Of a stretch of DNA of 64,000 bases, positions 41,623-51,211 are shown piece by piece. Below the pieces are notes generated by a model that ran no database searches, was not told the origin of the DNA, and was given only the letters and a program-made list of their open reading frames with translations. The DNA is taken from positions 7,750,001 through 7,814,000 of the forward strand of contig NZ_CP026652.1 in assembly GCF_002946835.1 (NCBI RefSeq), read 5' to 3'. Within the stretch, counting starts at the first letter, position 1. The number at the start of each line of letters is the position of its first letter. The translations under genes and the position numbers were made by a program. The DNA is from Streptomyces dengpaensis. Lineage in GTDB: Bacteria > Actinomycetota > Actinomycetes > Streptomycetales > Streptomycetaceae.

Positions 41623-43269
41623 GTGACCGCCACCGCAACCTCCGTAGACGAGCCGGAACAGCTCGAACCCCAGGCCGCACCCGCCTCGCGCGGTGCCGGA
41701 CTGGCCCGCCGTCTCGTTCCGGCCGCTGTCGCGGCGCTCTCCGGAGTGCTGCTGTACGTCAGCTTTCCGCCACGGAGCCTGTGGTGGCTGGCCCTGCCGG
41801 CCTTCGCGGTTTTCGGCTGGAGCCTGCGCGGCCGCACCTGGAAGGCGGGTCTCGGGCTCGGTTATCTGTTCGGCCTCGGGTTCCTGCTGCCGCTGCTCGT
41901 GTGGACCGGTGTCGAGGTCGGCCCCGGGCCGTGGCTGGCTCTCGTCGCGATCGAGGCGGTGTACATCGCGCTCGTCGGTGCGGGCATCACGCTCGTCTCA
42001 CGGCTGCCCGCGTGGCCGCTGTGGGCGGCCGCGGTGTGGATCGCGGGCGAGGCGGCACGCGCGCGTGCGCCGTTCGGCGGCTTTCCCTGGGGAAAGATCG
42101 CCTTCGGACAGGCGGACGGCGTCTTCCTGCCACTCGCCGCGGCGGGCGGCACTCCGGTCCTGGGCTTCGCGGTCGTGCTCTGCGGCTTCGGGCTGTACGA
42201 GATCGTGCGCCTCGTCGTCGCAGGCCGCAGTACCCGTGTCGTCCCGCGAGGCGCCGCCGCGGTGGCCCTGCTCAGCGTCGCCGTGCCCGTCGTGGGCGCG
42301 CTCGCCGCGCGGACGGTGGTGAGCGACAAGGCGGAGAACGGGACGGCGACCGTCGCGGTCATCCAGGGCAACGTGCCGCGCGCCGGACTCGACTTCAACT
42401 CGCAGCGGCGCGCCGTTCTCGACTACCACGCGCGGGAGACCGAGCGGCTGGCCGCCCAGGTCGAGGCGGGCAAGGTCGCGCAGCCCGACTTCGTGCTGTG
42501 GCCGGAGAACTCCTCTGACATCGACCCGTTCACCAACCCCGACGCGCGCGCCGTCATAGACGGGGCGGTCAGGGCGATCGGCGCCCCCATCTCGGTGGGC
42601 GGCGTCGTGGAGCGGGACGGCAAGCTCTTCAACGAGCAGATCCTGTGGGACCCGGCCAAGGGCGCCGTCGACACGTACGACAAGCGACAGGTCCAGCCCT
42701 TCGGCGAGTACCTCCCGCTGCGTTCGCTCATCGGGGCCATCAACAGCGACTGGACGAGCATGGTCCGCCAGGACTTCAGCCGCGGCACCGAGGCAGGCGT
42801 GTTCACCATGGACGGCACCAAGGTCGGCCTCGTCACCTGCTACGAGGCCGCCTTCGACTGGGCCGTGCGCAGTACCGTCACCGACGGCGCGCAGCTGATC
42901 TCGGTGCCCAGCAACAACGCGACCTTCGACCGCAGCGAGATGACCTACCAGCAGCTCGCCATGTCCCGCATCCGCGCCGTGGAGCACAGCCGCACGGTCA
43001 CGGTGCCGGTGACGAGCGGTGTCAGCGCCGTGATCATGCCGGACGGGAAGATCACCCAGAAGACCGGGATGTTCGTGGCGGACTCGCTGGTCCAGAAGGT
43101 GCCGCTGCGCTCCTCCCAGACCCCGGCCACGACGCTCGGGATCCTTCCCGAGATGGTCCTGGTGCTGGCCGCGGCGGGCGGGCTCGGCTGGGCGGTGGCG
43201 ACGACGGTGCGCGGACGGCGGAGCGGCGACGTCCAAGAACAGCCCGCCCAGGCTGCCGCAACTGTGTAA
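41623..43269 (+). CDS. lnt: Apolipoprotein N-acyltransferase
   Basis: A 548-residue enzyme that N-acylates the lipid-modified cysteine of lipoproteins. It has about seven N-terminal helices, then a nitrilase-fold domain with the catalytic triad Glu295 (DFVLWPENSS), Lys354 (YDKRQVQPFGEYLP) and Cys406 (VGLVTCYEAAFDW). The helix AGGLGWAVATTVRGRR anchors the C-terminus. GTG 41623 lies 6 nt after TAGACT and has no Shine-Dalgarno, suggesting leaderless translation. A 223-bp gap separates it from the divergent Wzy-like gene. Confidence 0.92.
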   Translation: MTATATSVDEPEQLEPQAAPASRGAGLARRLVPAAVAALSGVLLYVSFPPRSLWWLALPAFAVFGWSLRGRTWKAGLGLGYLFGLGFLLPLLVWTGVEVGPGPWLALVAIEAVYIALVGAGITLVSRLPAWPLWAAAVWIAGEAARARAPFGGFPWGKIAFGQADGVFLPLAAAGGTPVLGFAVVLCGFGLYEIVRLVVAGRSTRVVPRGAAAVALLSVAVPVVGALAARTVVSDKAENGTATVAVIQGNVPRAGLDFNSQRRAVLDYHARETERLAAQVEAGKVAQPDFVLWPENSSDIDPFTNPDARAVIDGAVRAIGAPISVGGVVERDGKLFNEQILWDPAKGAVDTYDKRQVQPFGEYLPLRSLIGAINSDWTSMVRQDFSRGTEAGVFTMDGTKVGLVTCYEAAFDWAVRSTVTDGAQLISVPSNNATFDRSEMTYQQLAMSRIRAVEHSRTVTVPVTSGVSAVIMPDGKITQKTGMFVADSLVQKVPLRSSQTPATTLGILPEMVLVLAAAGGLGWAVATTVRGRRSGDVQEQPAQAAATV

Positions 43270-43295
43270 CGCCGGGGGCCCGTTAGGGTCGGTGC

Positions 43296-43769
43296 ATGGC
43301 AACTCCTGACTTCATCCGCACGATTCGTGCCACCGCCGGTCACCAGCTGCTCTGGCTGCCCGGAGTCACCGCCGTCGTCTTCGACGACGAAGGGCGAGTA
43401 CTGCTGGGACGACGCTCCGACAACGGCCAATGGTCGGTGATCGGCGGTATTCCGGACCCGGGGGAGCAGCCGGCGGCCGCCGTCGTACGGGAGGTCTTCG
43501 AGGAGACGGCCGTGCAGTGCGTCGCCGAGCGCGTCGTGCTCGTGCAGGCGCTGAAGCAGGTCACCTACGACAACGGCGACACCTGCCAGTACATGGACAT
43601 CACGTTCCGATGCCGTGCTGTCGGTGGCGAAGCCTGTGTCAATGACGACGAGTCGCTGGAGGTCGGCTGGTTCGACCTGGACGCCATGCCGGAGCTCAAC
43701 GAGCACGCACTCTTCCGGATCAAGCAAGCGCTGACGGACGCACCTACATGGTTTGACCCTATGACCTGA
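43296..43769 (+). CDS. Nudix hydrolase
   Basis: A 157-residue protein. The Nudix box is at residues 51-73 (GIPDPGEQPAAAVVREVFEE, then TAV), with the catalytic REVFEE core intact and Ala replacing the usual Gly after it. The substrate is unknown; length and the upstream GVTAVVFDDEGRVLLGRRSD strand fit ADP-ribose or NTP hydrolases. ATG 43296 lies 6 nt after TAGGGT with no Shine-Dalgarno. It follows lnt by 26 bp, so it could be read through or start its own leaderless message. Confidence 0.88.
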   Translation: MATPDFIRTIRATAGHQLLWLPGVTAVVFDDEGRVLLGRRSDNGQWSVIGGIPDPGEQPAAAVVREVFEETAVQCVAERVVLVQALKQVTYDNGDTCQYMDITFRCRAVGGEACVNDDESLEVGWFDLDAMPELNEHALFRIKQALTDAPTWFDPMT

Positions 43770-43830
43770 GGGTCAAGTGTGTGGGGTCACTACATCGGTT
43801 GGGGCGCGGGTGCTGCCTAGGGTCGAAGGC

Positions 43831-44631
43831 ATGACCGCGCTCAGCGCCCTTCAGGGCCCTCACGCCCCCGTACTCGATCTCGGCGGCCGTACCGCCCTTG
43901 TCACCGGCGCCGCGAGCGGCATCGGCCGCGCGTGCGCGCTGCGGCTCGCCGCCGCCGGAGCCAAGGTGAGAGCGGTCGACCGGGACGCAGCGGGTCTGGA
44001 CACGCTGACCGGACAGGCCCAGGGACTCGCGGGCACCGTCGATCCGTACGTCCTCGACCTCACCGACCTCGACGCCGCGGAACAGGCCGCCGCGGGCACC
44101 GACGTCCTCGTGAACAACGCGGGCCTCCAACTGGTCCGCCCCATCGAGGAGTTCCCGCCCGACGTCTTCCACACCGTACTGACCGTGATGCTGGAGGCAC
44201 CGTTCCGGCTCATCCGCGGAGCGCTGCCCCATATGTACGGTCAGGGCTGGGGCCGTATCGTCAATGTGTCGTCGGTCCATGGGCTGCGCGCCTCGGCTTT
44301 CAAGTCGGCCTATGTGGCCGCAAAACACGGTCTTGAGGGGCTCTCGAAAACCGCCGCCCTGGAAGGCGCGGCCCATGGAGTCACCTCGAACTGTGTGAAC
44401 CCCGCCTATGTGCGCACTCCACTGGTCGAGAAGCAGATCGCCGACCAGGCGCAGGTGCACGGGATTCCGGAGGAACGCGTGCTGGCCGAGGTATTGCTGC
44501 AGGACAGCGCGGTCAAGCGGCTCATCGAGCCGGCGGAGGTCGCGGAGGCGGTCGCCTATCTGTGCGGTCCGCACGCGGCCTTCATCACCGGTACGTCCCT
44601 GGCGCTGGACGGCGGCTGGACCGCACACTGA
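43831..44631 (+). CDS. bdhA: 3-hydroxybutyrate dehydrogenase (SDR)
   Basis: A 266-residue short-chain dehydrogenase. It has the NAD motif TGAASGIG, the NNAG motif, and the catalytic Ser146 (NVSSVHG), Tyr161 and Lys165 (SAYVAAKHG). The C-terminal CVNPAYVRTPLVEKQIADQA and EVLLQDSAVKRLIEPAEVAE are the signature of D-3-hydroxybutyrate dehydrogenases. It interconverts 3-hydroxybutyrate and acetoacetate. ATG 43831 follows TAGGGT by 7 nt. The PucR regulator and MHS transporter downstream fit an uptake and oxidation unit for a small organic acid. Confidence 0.88.
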   Translation: MTALSALQGPHAPVLDLGGRTALVTGAASGIGRACALRLAAAGAKVRAVDRDAAGLDTLTGQAQGLAGTVDPYVLDLTDLDAAEQAAAGTDVLVNNAGLQLVRPIEEFPPDVFHTVLTVMLEAPFRLIRGALPHMYGQGWGRIVNVSSVHGLRASAFKSAYVAAKHGLEGLSKTAALEGAAHGVTSNCVNPAYVRTPLVEKQIADQAQVHGIPEERVLAEVLLQDSAVKRLIEPAEVAEAVAYLCGPHAAFITGTSLALDGGWTAH

Positions 44632-44673
44632 GCCGGAACCGGTCCCTGCGCATGACTGTCGATCGAGCCGGTC

Positions 44674-44702
44674 CATGCGAACGATCATCGATTCATGCGA
44701 AC
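44674..44702. promoter_or_regulatory. CATGCGAAC direct repeat upstream of pucR
   Basis: CATGCGAAC occurs at 44674-44682 and 44694-44702, spaced exactly 20 bp, in the 156-bp gap between the dehydrogenase and PucR genes. Two helical turns suggests a regulator-binding pair for the PucR promoter. A TAATCC at about 44776 could be the -10. Confidence 0.4.
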
Positions 44703-44787
44703 AACTGTGCGGACGGCGATCCGGAGTCAGGCGTGAGTTATCCACAGGGCCCGGGGCGCCGGGCCGCCGATGCGTAATCCTGTGTGC

Positions 44788-46713
44788 ATGTCCCGCGATC
44801 ACGTGCAGTCCGCAGAGCGCTCCGCCGACAGTGCGGAGGCGCCGTTTCTGGAGCTCCTGGCCAGGGGCGCGTCCGCCGACGCGTACGAGCAGCCGGTGCT
44901 CCTCGCCCGCGCCGAGAGCCGGCCGCCCGAGCGCATCGCCGCGCTCGAACAGGCCAAGCTGCTCGCCCTGCGCGTCCGCTCGGAGATAGAGGGCCGACGC
45001 CGCCGTGAGGCCGAGCTCTCCGCGCTCTTCGAGACCGCGCACGACCTGGCGGGCCTGCGCGACCTCGACGCCGTGCTGCAGGCGATCGTGCAGCGGGCCC
45101 GGTCGCTGCTGGGCACGGACGTCGCGTATCTGAGCCTGAACGACGAGGCCAGGGGCGACACCTATATGAGGGTCACCGAGGGCTCGGTCGCCGCGCGCTT
45201 CCAGCAGCTGCGGCTCGGCATGGGGGAGGGGCTGGGCGGACTCGTCGCGCAGACCGCCCGCCCCTATGTCACCGACGACTACTTCCACGACGAGCGTTTC
45301 CAGCACACCCAGTCCATCGACGCGGGCGTACACGACGAAGGGCTCGTGGCGATTCTCGGCGTGCCGTTGATGATCGGGCCCCAGGTCATCGGGGTGCTGT
45401 TCGCCGCGGACCGCCGCGCCCGGGTCTTCGAGCGGGAGCAGATCGCCCTCCTCGGCTCGTTCGCTGCCCTGGCCGCGGCCGCGATCGACACGGCGAACTG
45501 GCTCACAGAGACCCGCTCCGCCCTGGACCGCCTGGGCCGCGCCAACGAAATCATCCGGGACCGCAGCGGAGTGATCGAGCGCGCGTCGGACGTCCACGAC
45601 CGGCTCGCCGAGCTCGTGCTGCGCGGCGGCGGAGTGCACGACGTGGCCGCCGCCGTGTCCGAAGTCCTCGACGGAACCGTCGAGTTCGCCGAGCCGGGTG
45701 ACGCGCCGCCCGCCGCCCTGGAGGCATCCCGCACCGAGGGCCACGCCGTACGGCACGGGGACGACTGGGTCGCCGCCGTGGCGGCGGGCGGCGAACTGCT
45801 CGGCGCGCTGGTGCTGCGCGGGCATCCGGGCCTCGACCCCGTCGACCAGCGCACCCTGGAGCGCGCCGCGACGGTCACATCACTGCTCCTGCTGGCCAGA
45901 CGCTCCGCCTCGGAGGCCGAACAGCGCGTCCGCGGCGAGCTGTTGGACGACCTGCTCGACTCCCGCGACCGCGATCCGCGGCTGCTGCGCGAGCGCGCCG
46001 CCCGTCTGCACGCGAACCTCGACGGCCCCCATGTGGTGCTGGCCGCCCGGCTCGACGCCGCGTCCGCAGACGCGGACCAGGAGGCCGCCGCCCGCAGACG
46101 CCTGTGGTCGGCCGCCTCCCATCTCGCCACCACCCGGCACGGGCTGGCCGCCACCCGCGACGGCGGCACCGTCCTGCTGCTCCCCCTCGGGCCCGGCGAC
46201 ACGGCGACAAGTCTGGCCCGCCGCACGGCCAAGGACCTCGGCACCGCCGTGCGGGAGGGGGTCACCGTCGGCGCCTCCGCGCCCGTCGAGCGGCTCGCCA
46301 CCCGCCCCGACGCCGTGGCCGCGGCGTATGCGGAGGGACAACGCTGTCTGGACGCCCTGCGCCTGCTCGGCCGGGCCGGGGACGGCGCCGCCGCCGAGGA
46401 CTTCGGCTTCGTGGGGCTGCTGCTCGCCGGGGACCGGGACATCTCCGGCTTCGTCGAGCGCACCATCGGCCGCGTCGTTGCGTACGACGAACGGCGCGGC
46501 ACCGATCTGCTGCGCACCATGGACGCGTACTTCGCGTGCGGGATGAGCCCGGCGCGCACGAAGGACGAACTGCACGTGCATGTGAACACGGTCGCGCAGC
46601 GGCTGGAGCGGGTGGGGCGGCTGCTCGGGGACGACTGGCAGAGCCCGGCCCGCGCGCTGGAGATCCAACTCGCCCTGCGACTGCACCGGTTGTCGTCCGC
46701 CGCACCGCACTGA
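44788..46713 (+). CDS. GAF-domain PucR/CdaR-type transcriptional regulator
   Basis: A 641-residue protein. A coiled-coil N-terminus is followed by a GAF domain at about 75-235 (GTDVAYLSLNDEARGDTYMR, EGLGGLVAQTARPYVTDDYF). A long central GGDEF-like/CdaR region follows. The C-terminal PucR HTH is at about 580-632 (MDAYFACGMSPARTKDELHV, HVNTVAQRLERVGRLL). Such regulators control catabolic genes in response to a metabolite. The flanking 3-hydroxybutyrate dehydrogenase and MHS transporter are natural targets. ATG 44788 follows TAATCC closely and lacks a ribosome site; ATG 44770 is also in frame. Confidence 0.87.
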   Translation: MSRDHVQSAERSADSAEAPFLELLARGASADAYEQPVLLARAESRPPERIAALEQAKLLALRVRSEIEGRRRREAELSALFETAHDLAGLRDLDAVLQAIVQRARSLLGTDVAYLSLNDEARGDTYMRVTEGSVAARFQQLRLGMGEGLGGLVAQTARPYVTDDYFHDERFQHTQSIDAGVHDEGLVAILGVPLMIGPQVIGVLFAADRRARVFEREQIALLGSFAALAAAAIDTANWLTETRSALDRLGRANEIIRDRSGVIERASDVHDRLAELVLRGGGVHDVAAAVSEVLDGTVEFAEPGDAPPAALEASRTEGHAVRHGDDWVAAVAAGGELLGALVLRGHPGLDPVDQRTLERAATVTSLLLLARRSASEAEQRVRGELLDDLLDSRDRDPRLLRERAARLHANLDGPHVVLAARLDAASADADQEAAARRRLWSAASHLATTRHGLAATRDGGTVLLLPLGPGDTATSLARRTAKDLGTAVREGVTVGASAPVERLATRPDAVAAAYAEGQRCLDALRLLGRAGDGAAAEDFGFVGLLLAGDRDISGFVERTIGRVVAYDERRGTDLLRTMDAYFACGMSPARTKDELHVHVNTVAQRLERVGRLLGDDWQSPARALEIQLALRLHRLSSAAPH

Positions 46714-46742
46714 CCCCCGTACGCATCCTCTGCGTACGGGGG
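46714..46742. terminator. Bidirectional terminator between pucR-like gene and MHS transporter
   Basis: CCCCCGTACGCA at 46714-46725 pairs perfectly with TGCGTACGGGGG at 46731-46742 across a 5-nt loop. It directly follows the PucR stop and sits 24 bp from the convergent transporter stop. It is a strong hairpin serving both genes. Confidence 0.85.
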
Positions 46743-46765
46743 CCGTGACGGGGCGGGGATCAGGG

Positions 46766-48160
46766 TCAGGCGATGCGCGCGTCCGCCGTCGGGGCCTCCG
46801 CGGGCCGATCCTCGGTCGAGACGTCGACGTCGGCCAGGTCGCGGTGGTGTGTCTCCTTCGCGACACCCACCGCGATCAGTGTCACGACGGCCGCGGCGAT
46901 CACGTACAGGGCGATCGGTGTGGAGCTGCCGTAGTCGGACAGCAGGGCGGTCGCGATGAGCGGTGCGGGCGCGCCCGCCGCGACCGAGGCGAACTGGGCG
47001 CCGATGGAGGCACCGGAGTAGCGCATCCGGGTCGCGAACATCTCGGAGAAGAAGGCGGCCTGGGGCGCGTACATCGCGCCGTGCAGGATCAGTCCGACGG
47101 TGACCGCGAGGATCAGGTTCCCGAAGCCGCCGGTGTCGATGAGGGCGAAGAACGGGAACATCCACAGGCCGACTCCGGCGGCGCCCAGCAGGTACACGGG
47201 CCGGCGCCCGATCCGGTCCGAGAGTGCGCCCCAGGCCGGAATGACGGCGAAGTGCACGGCGGACGCGATGAGCACCGCGTTGAGCGCGGTCTGCCTGGAG
47301 ACGCCGGCCGCCGTGGTGGCGTACACCAGGATGAAGGCGGTGATCACGTAATAGCTGATGTTCTCCGCCATGCGGGCGCCCATCGCGATGAGCACGTCAC
47401 GCCAGTGGTGGCGCAGTACGGAGACGAGCGGCAGCTTCTCGGCCTCCGCGGCCTGTCCGTCCTGTGTCGCCTGACGGGCTTCCGCCTGGGCCAACGCCTG
47501 CTTGAACACCGGAGATTCATCGACAGACAGACGTATCCACAAACCGACGATCACCAGGACGCCGGAGAGAAGGAACGGGATGCGCCAGCCCCAGGAGCCG
47601 AAGGCGCCGTCCGACAGCGTGGCCGTCAGCAGTGAGAGCACACCGGTCGCCAGGAGCTGTCCGGCGGGCGCGCCTGTCTGCGGCCACGAGGCCCAGAATC
47701 CGCGCCGCTTGGCGTCCCCGTGCTCGGACACCAGCAAAACGGCGCCGCCCCACTCGCCGCCCAGCGCGAAACCCTGCACCAGGCGCAGCACGGTCAGCAG
47801 CACGGGGGCGGCTACGCCGATGGTGGCGTACGTGGGCAGCAGGCCGATCGCGAACGTCGCCCCGCCCATCATCAGCAGGCTCAGCACCAGCAGCTTCTTG
47901 CGGCCGAGCCGGTCGCCGTAGTGCCCGAAGACGAGCGCGCCGATCGGCCGTGCCGCGAATCCCACCGCGTACGTCAGGAATGACAGCAGCGTGCCGACGA
48001 GCGGGTCGTAGTCCGGGAAGAACAGCTTGTTGAACACGAGGGCGGCGGCCGAGCCGTACAGGAAGAAGTCGTACCACTCGATGGTGGTGCCGATGAGACT
48101 CGCGGCGACGATACGGCGGAGGTTCGAGGGTGGTGGGGGAGCGGTTTCTGCGGAGGCCAT
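46766..48160 (-). CDS. MHS-family (metabolite:H+ symporter) MFS transporter
   Basis: A 464-residue protein with 12 helices. The MHS signature is ASLIGTTIEWYDFFLYGSAA at the N-terminus, then FGHYGDRLGRKKLLVLSLLM (motif A), the GWRIPFLLSG pattern after TM6, and LVQGFALGGEWGGAVLL. The family includes ShiA, ProP and KgtP importers of organic acids and osmolytes. ATG 48160 follows GAGGAAG; the longer frame to 48331 is upstream leader. Next to the 3-hydroxybutyrate dehydrogenase and PucR genes, a carboxylate substrate is likely. Confidence 0.9.
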   Translation of the reverse strand: MASAETAPPPPSNLRRIVAASLIGTTIEWYDFFLYGSAAALVFNKLFFPDYDPLVGTLLSFLTYAVGFAARPIGALVFGHYGDRLGRKKLLVLSLLMMGGATFAIGLLPTYATIGVAAPVLLTVLRLVQGFALGGEWGGAVLLVSEHGDAKRRGFWASWPQTGAPAGQLLATGVLSLLTATLSDGAFGSWGWRIPFLLSGVLVIVGLWIRLSVDESPVFKQALAQAEARQATQDGQAAEAEKLPLVSVLRHHWRDVLIAMGARMAENISYYVITAFILVYATTAAGVSRQTALNAVLIASAVHFAVIPAWGALSDRIGRRPVYLLGAAGVGLWMFPFFALIDTGGFGNLILAVTVGLILHGAMYAPQAAFFSEMFATRMRYSGASIGAQFASVAAGAPAPLIATALLSDYGSSTPIALYVIAAAVVTLIAVGVAKETHHRDLADVDVSTEDRPAEAPTADARIA

Positions 48161-48364
48161 GTGCGCCACTTCCTCGTGTGCGGTGGGGACGGGTACGTGT
48201 CGGCACACGGTAGGAAGTCCCAGGTCGGACGCGTATGTGGTGAGACACCATAGTTCTACGCGCCGGAGTGCGTGCGCCCAACATGGGGGGTGCTGCAGGA
48301 GCCGTAGAGAGGGTTCTAGCGACACCCTCACGGCTTCTGTCCGATTTGTTCTTGCGGTGACGCC

Positions 48365-48742
48365 CTACACGGGCGTATGGCCCTCCAGGTAGTCACGCAC
48401 GGTTTCGGGCAGCCCGGAGTTGATGGCTTCTGCGAGCGGAACCCAGCGGAGCTGCTCTGGGGTGAACCGCCCCTGCGTGGACGGGTCTTGGCTCAGCAGT
48501 TGGCACACCACGGCCGACCGTGTGTCCGCTCGCGCGTCCGCAGGCCGCAGAAGCGTTGAACCGTCAGCGAGGTAACCGGTGAGCTCGTACACCAGGCGCG
48601 CCGCGGTGGCCTCCGGCGTTTCGGCGAGCTCCGGAGCGCCCGAGGGTAGTCCCCAGCCGTCCTGCGCGTCCACCAGCAGCAGCCGTCCGTCGTACACGAC
48701 GACCGCCTCCACCACGCCCTGGGCAGCCCGCTCCAGCGTCAT
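48365..48742 (-). CDS. Nudix-domain protein with degenerate box
   Basis: A 125-residue protein (start ATG 48742 after GGAAGGAA). It keeps the Nudix fold strands (VVEAVVVYDGRLLLVDAQDG), but the box reads GLPSGAPELAETPEATAARL, then VYELTGY. This lacks the REUXEE catalytic glutamates, retaining only one Glu. Catalysis is doubtful; a binding or regulatory role is possible. It stands between the MHS transporter (upstream on the same strand in map order) and the LAL regulators. Confidence 0.75.
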   Translation of the reverse strand: MTLERAAQGVVEAVVVYDGRLLLVDAQDGWGLPSGAPELAETPEATAARLVYELTGYLADGSTLLRPADARADTRSAVVCQLLSQDPSTQGRFTPEQLRWVPLAEAINSGLPETVRDYLEGHTPV

Positions 48743-48905
48743 GACCCAACCGTTCCTTCCCTCTTCGCGTGACCGCTCGGCCGGTCCCTGTCCGAGTTCC
48801 CCTTGCCTACCCTGGACACATCGGTTCACGCGCTGAGCCCGTGGCCCTCAGGCGCTGCTGTGCGAGCGCGGCTTGCCACTGGGGCGGTAGCGGCACTTCC
48901 GGTGG

Positions 48906-51211
48906 CTATCCGGCCGGGCTCTCGTCCCGACAGCGCTCGTCCGCCATCGATGCCACGATCTGTGACCGGAAGGAGTATCCGAGCTTCGCCAGAATGTGTT
49001 CCACATGCGCGTCGGCAGTGCGCTTGGAGATCACCAGCTGCTCGGCGATCTCCCGGTTCGTCATACCCCGCGCGATCAGTGCGGCGGCTTCGCTCTCCCG
49101 CTGGGTGAGACCGTTGGTCCGGGTCGACTTGGGCTGTGCGGGGACATTGGGGGGCGTGTCGTTCTGCGACAGGGCGAAGGCCACCAGCTGTTCCCGCGGC
49201 AGCCGCGCGCCCTGTCGGCGCAGCCGCTCGAGCTGCCCGCTGCCCAGCGCCTCCCCGGCCGCCTTGAGCGCCTGCTCGTGCAGTTTCGTCAGCAGCGGAT
49301 TGCCCAGTGCCCGTCGCTGGTCGAGCAGCGAGAACGGTGCGTCCACGCCGCCGAAGATCAGGGCGGCGCGTTGGTGGCGTCCTTGGGCGACGGCCGTCCA
49401 GGCGACGGCGTCCAGCGTGACGCCCAGGTTCAGTACGCCATCGCGAAGGTCATGCAGTTCCACGACCCGGCGACCGGTCCGCTCGGCCGCGTCGATGTCC
49501 CCGGCGGCGAGGTGGGCGACCGTCATGTAGCCGTAGGCGCAACCCTGGATGTAGCTTTCCTTGCTGCTCTCACCGACCAGCCGCGTCACGTCGGACAGGA
49601 CGGCGATCCCGGCTTCCGCCCGGCCGCCGAGCGCCTGCACCCTGCCCAGGCGCAAGCTCGCCAGTGCCACGTCCAGGTCGGTGCCGACAAGGTGCAGTTC
49701 GTCCAGGGCCACGCTCAGGTCCGCCACCGCCTCGTCGCACTCGCCGAGGAAGCCCGATGCCTGGCCGGCACACATCCGGGCCAGGGCGGTCCATCGCGGA
49801 TCGCCCAGTTGTCCGGCCTGCTCCCGCATCTCGCCGGCCAGCCGCTTCGCGGTGGCCTGGTCGCCCTGGAGAGCGGCGAAGGTGGAGGCCCACTGCAGTG
49901 CCCGTACACGCTCGGGGGACGCCTCCGGCTGCCGGGCCAGGGCCAGGTCCAACCAGTGGCATGCCTCGGCGGGCTGTCCGCTGCACAGCCAGTACGGCCA
50001 CATCGCGGCGGCCATCGGCAGCAGTTCCCCGTCGGCGTGGGCGTACTCCAGGGCAGCGCGCAGGTTCTCGTGGTCAGGCAGCAGCGCCTTGTGCAGGGGC
50101 GCCTGGTCGGAGCTCAGGAACCGTTCCTCGAATTGGTGCAGCCGGCTTCGGTAGTAGGCGATCATCCGGTGTTTGACAGTGGCGGCCTCGTCGAGTTCCA
50201 CCAGCCATTCGGCGCCGTACTCACGGATGGTGTCTAACAGCTGGTAGCGGTTGCCGAGGCGGAGTACCACCGACTTGTCGACCAGCCCGATCAGCGGGCC
50301 CACCACGGCACCGGTGGGCAGCTGGAGGTCCGTGCACACGGATTCCACTGCCGCGAGGTCGAAGGAGCCTGCGAAGGCCGACAGCCTGGCCCACAGCAGC
50401 CGCTCCGTCGGTGAGCACAACTCATGGCTCCATCCGATGGTCGTACGCAGCGTCTGATGCCGCGTCAGCGCCGCTTTCCGCCCGCTGTTGAGGAGCGCGA
50501 AACTGTCGTTGAGCCGCGCCGCCAGTTGTTCCAGTGACAGGGCCGCAGCCGTACGGCGGTCAGCTCGATGGCCATCGGAATGCCGTCAAGGCGGCGGCAG
50601 AGAGCAGCGGCGGTCCTGCGCTGGCTGTCGGTGAGCCTGAGGCCGGGAACAGCCACTGCCGCGCGTTGCTCGAACAGTTCCAGCGCGTCTCCCCCCGCGT
50701 CGCCTTCCGGCAGTCCCAGCGGCGTCACGGACAGCACATACTCGCCGGGGATGTCGAGGGCCTGCCGGCTGGTGGTCAGGATCTTCAGACGTGGGGCTTG
50801 GGACAGCAGCAGATTGGCCAGCAGGGCGCAGGCATCGACGAGATGTTCACAGGTGTCCAGAATGATCAGCAGCTCGCCGTCGGCGACGTGCTCGATGACC
50901 GAGTCGATCGGCGACTTGCCGGCCCGGCTCGGCAGCCCCAGCGCTTCGGCGACCACGCCGGGCAGGAGGTAGGGACCCTTCAGGCCGGAGAGCTCGGCCA
51001 GGCGCACACCGTCGGGGAAGTCTGTGGCGGCCTCGGTGGCGGCCCGCAGCGCGAGTCGGCTCTTGCCGACACCGCCTGGGCCGACCAGGGTCAGCAGTCG
51101 GGCCTGCCCCAGCAGCCGCTGTACGTCAGCCAGTTCGCCGCTGCGGCCGACAAAGCTGGTCAGTTCGGCCGGCATCTGTCCCGGGCGCCGCCATGAGAAC
51201 CCCAACTCCAT
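48906..51211 (-). pseudogene. LAL-type (NB-ARC/TPR/LuxR) regulator split by a frameshift
   Basis: Two adjacent minus frames form one gene of about 768 residues. The first part (ATG 51211) has AELTSFVGRSGELADVQRLL, Walker A GPGGVGKS, Walker B LLIILDTCEHL and ends near RLDGIPMAIELTAVRLR. The second (48906-50420 plus upstream frame) resumes with ALSLEQLAARLNDSFALLNS, the TPR region, and a C-terminal LuxR HTH (LTQRESEAAALIARGMTNRE). One base is missing near 50541-50555. A TTA codon lies at 50235-50237. Either the gene is disabled or the base is a sequencing error. It is divergent from a second LAL gene at 51540. Confidence 0.8.
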
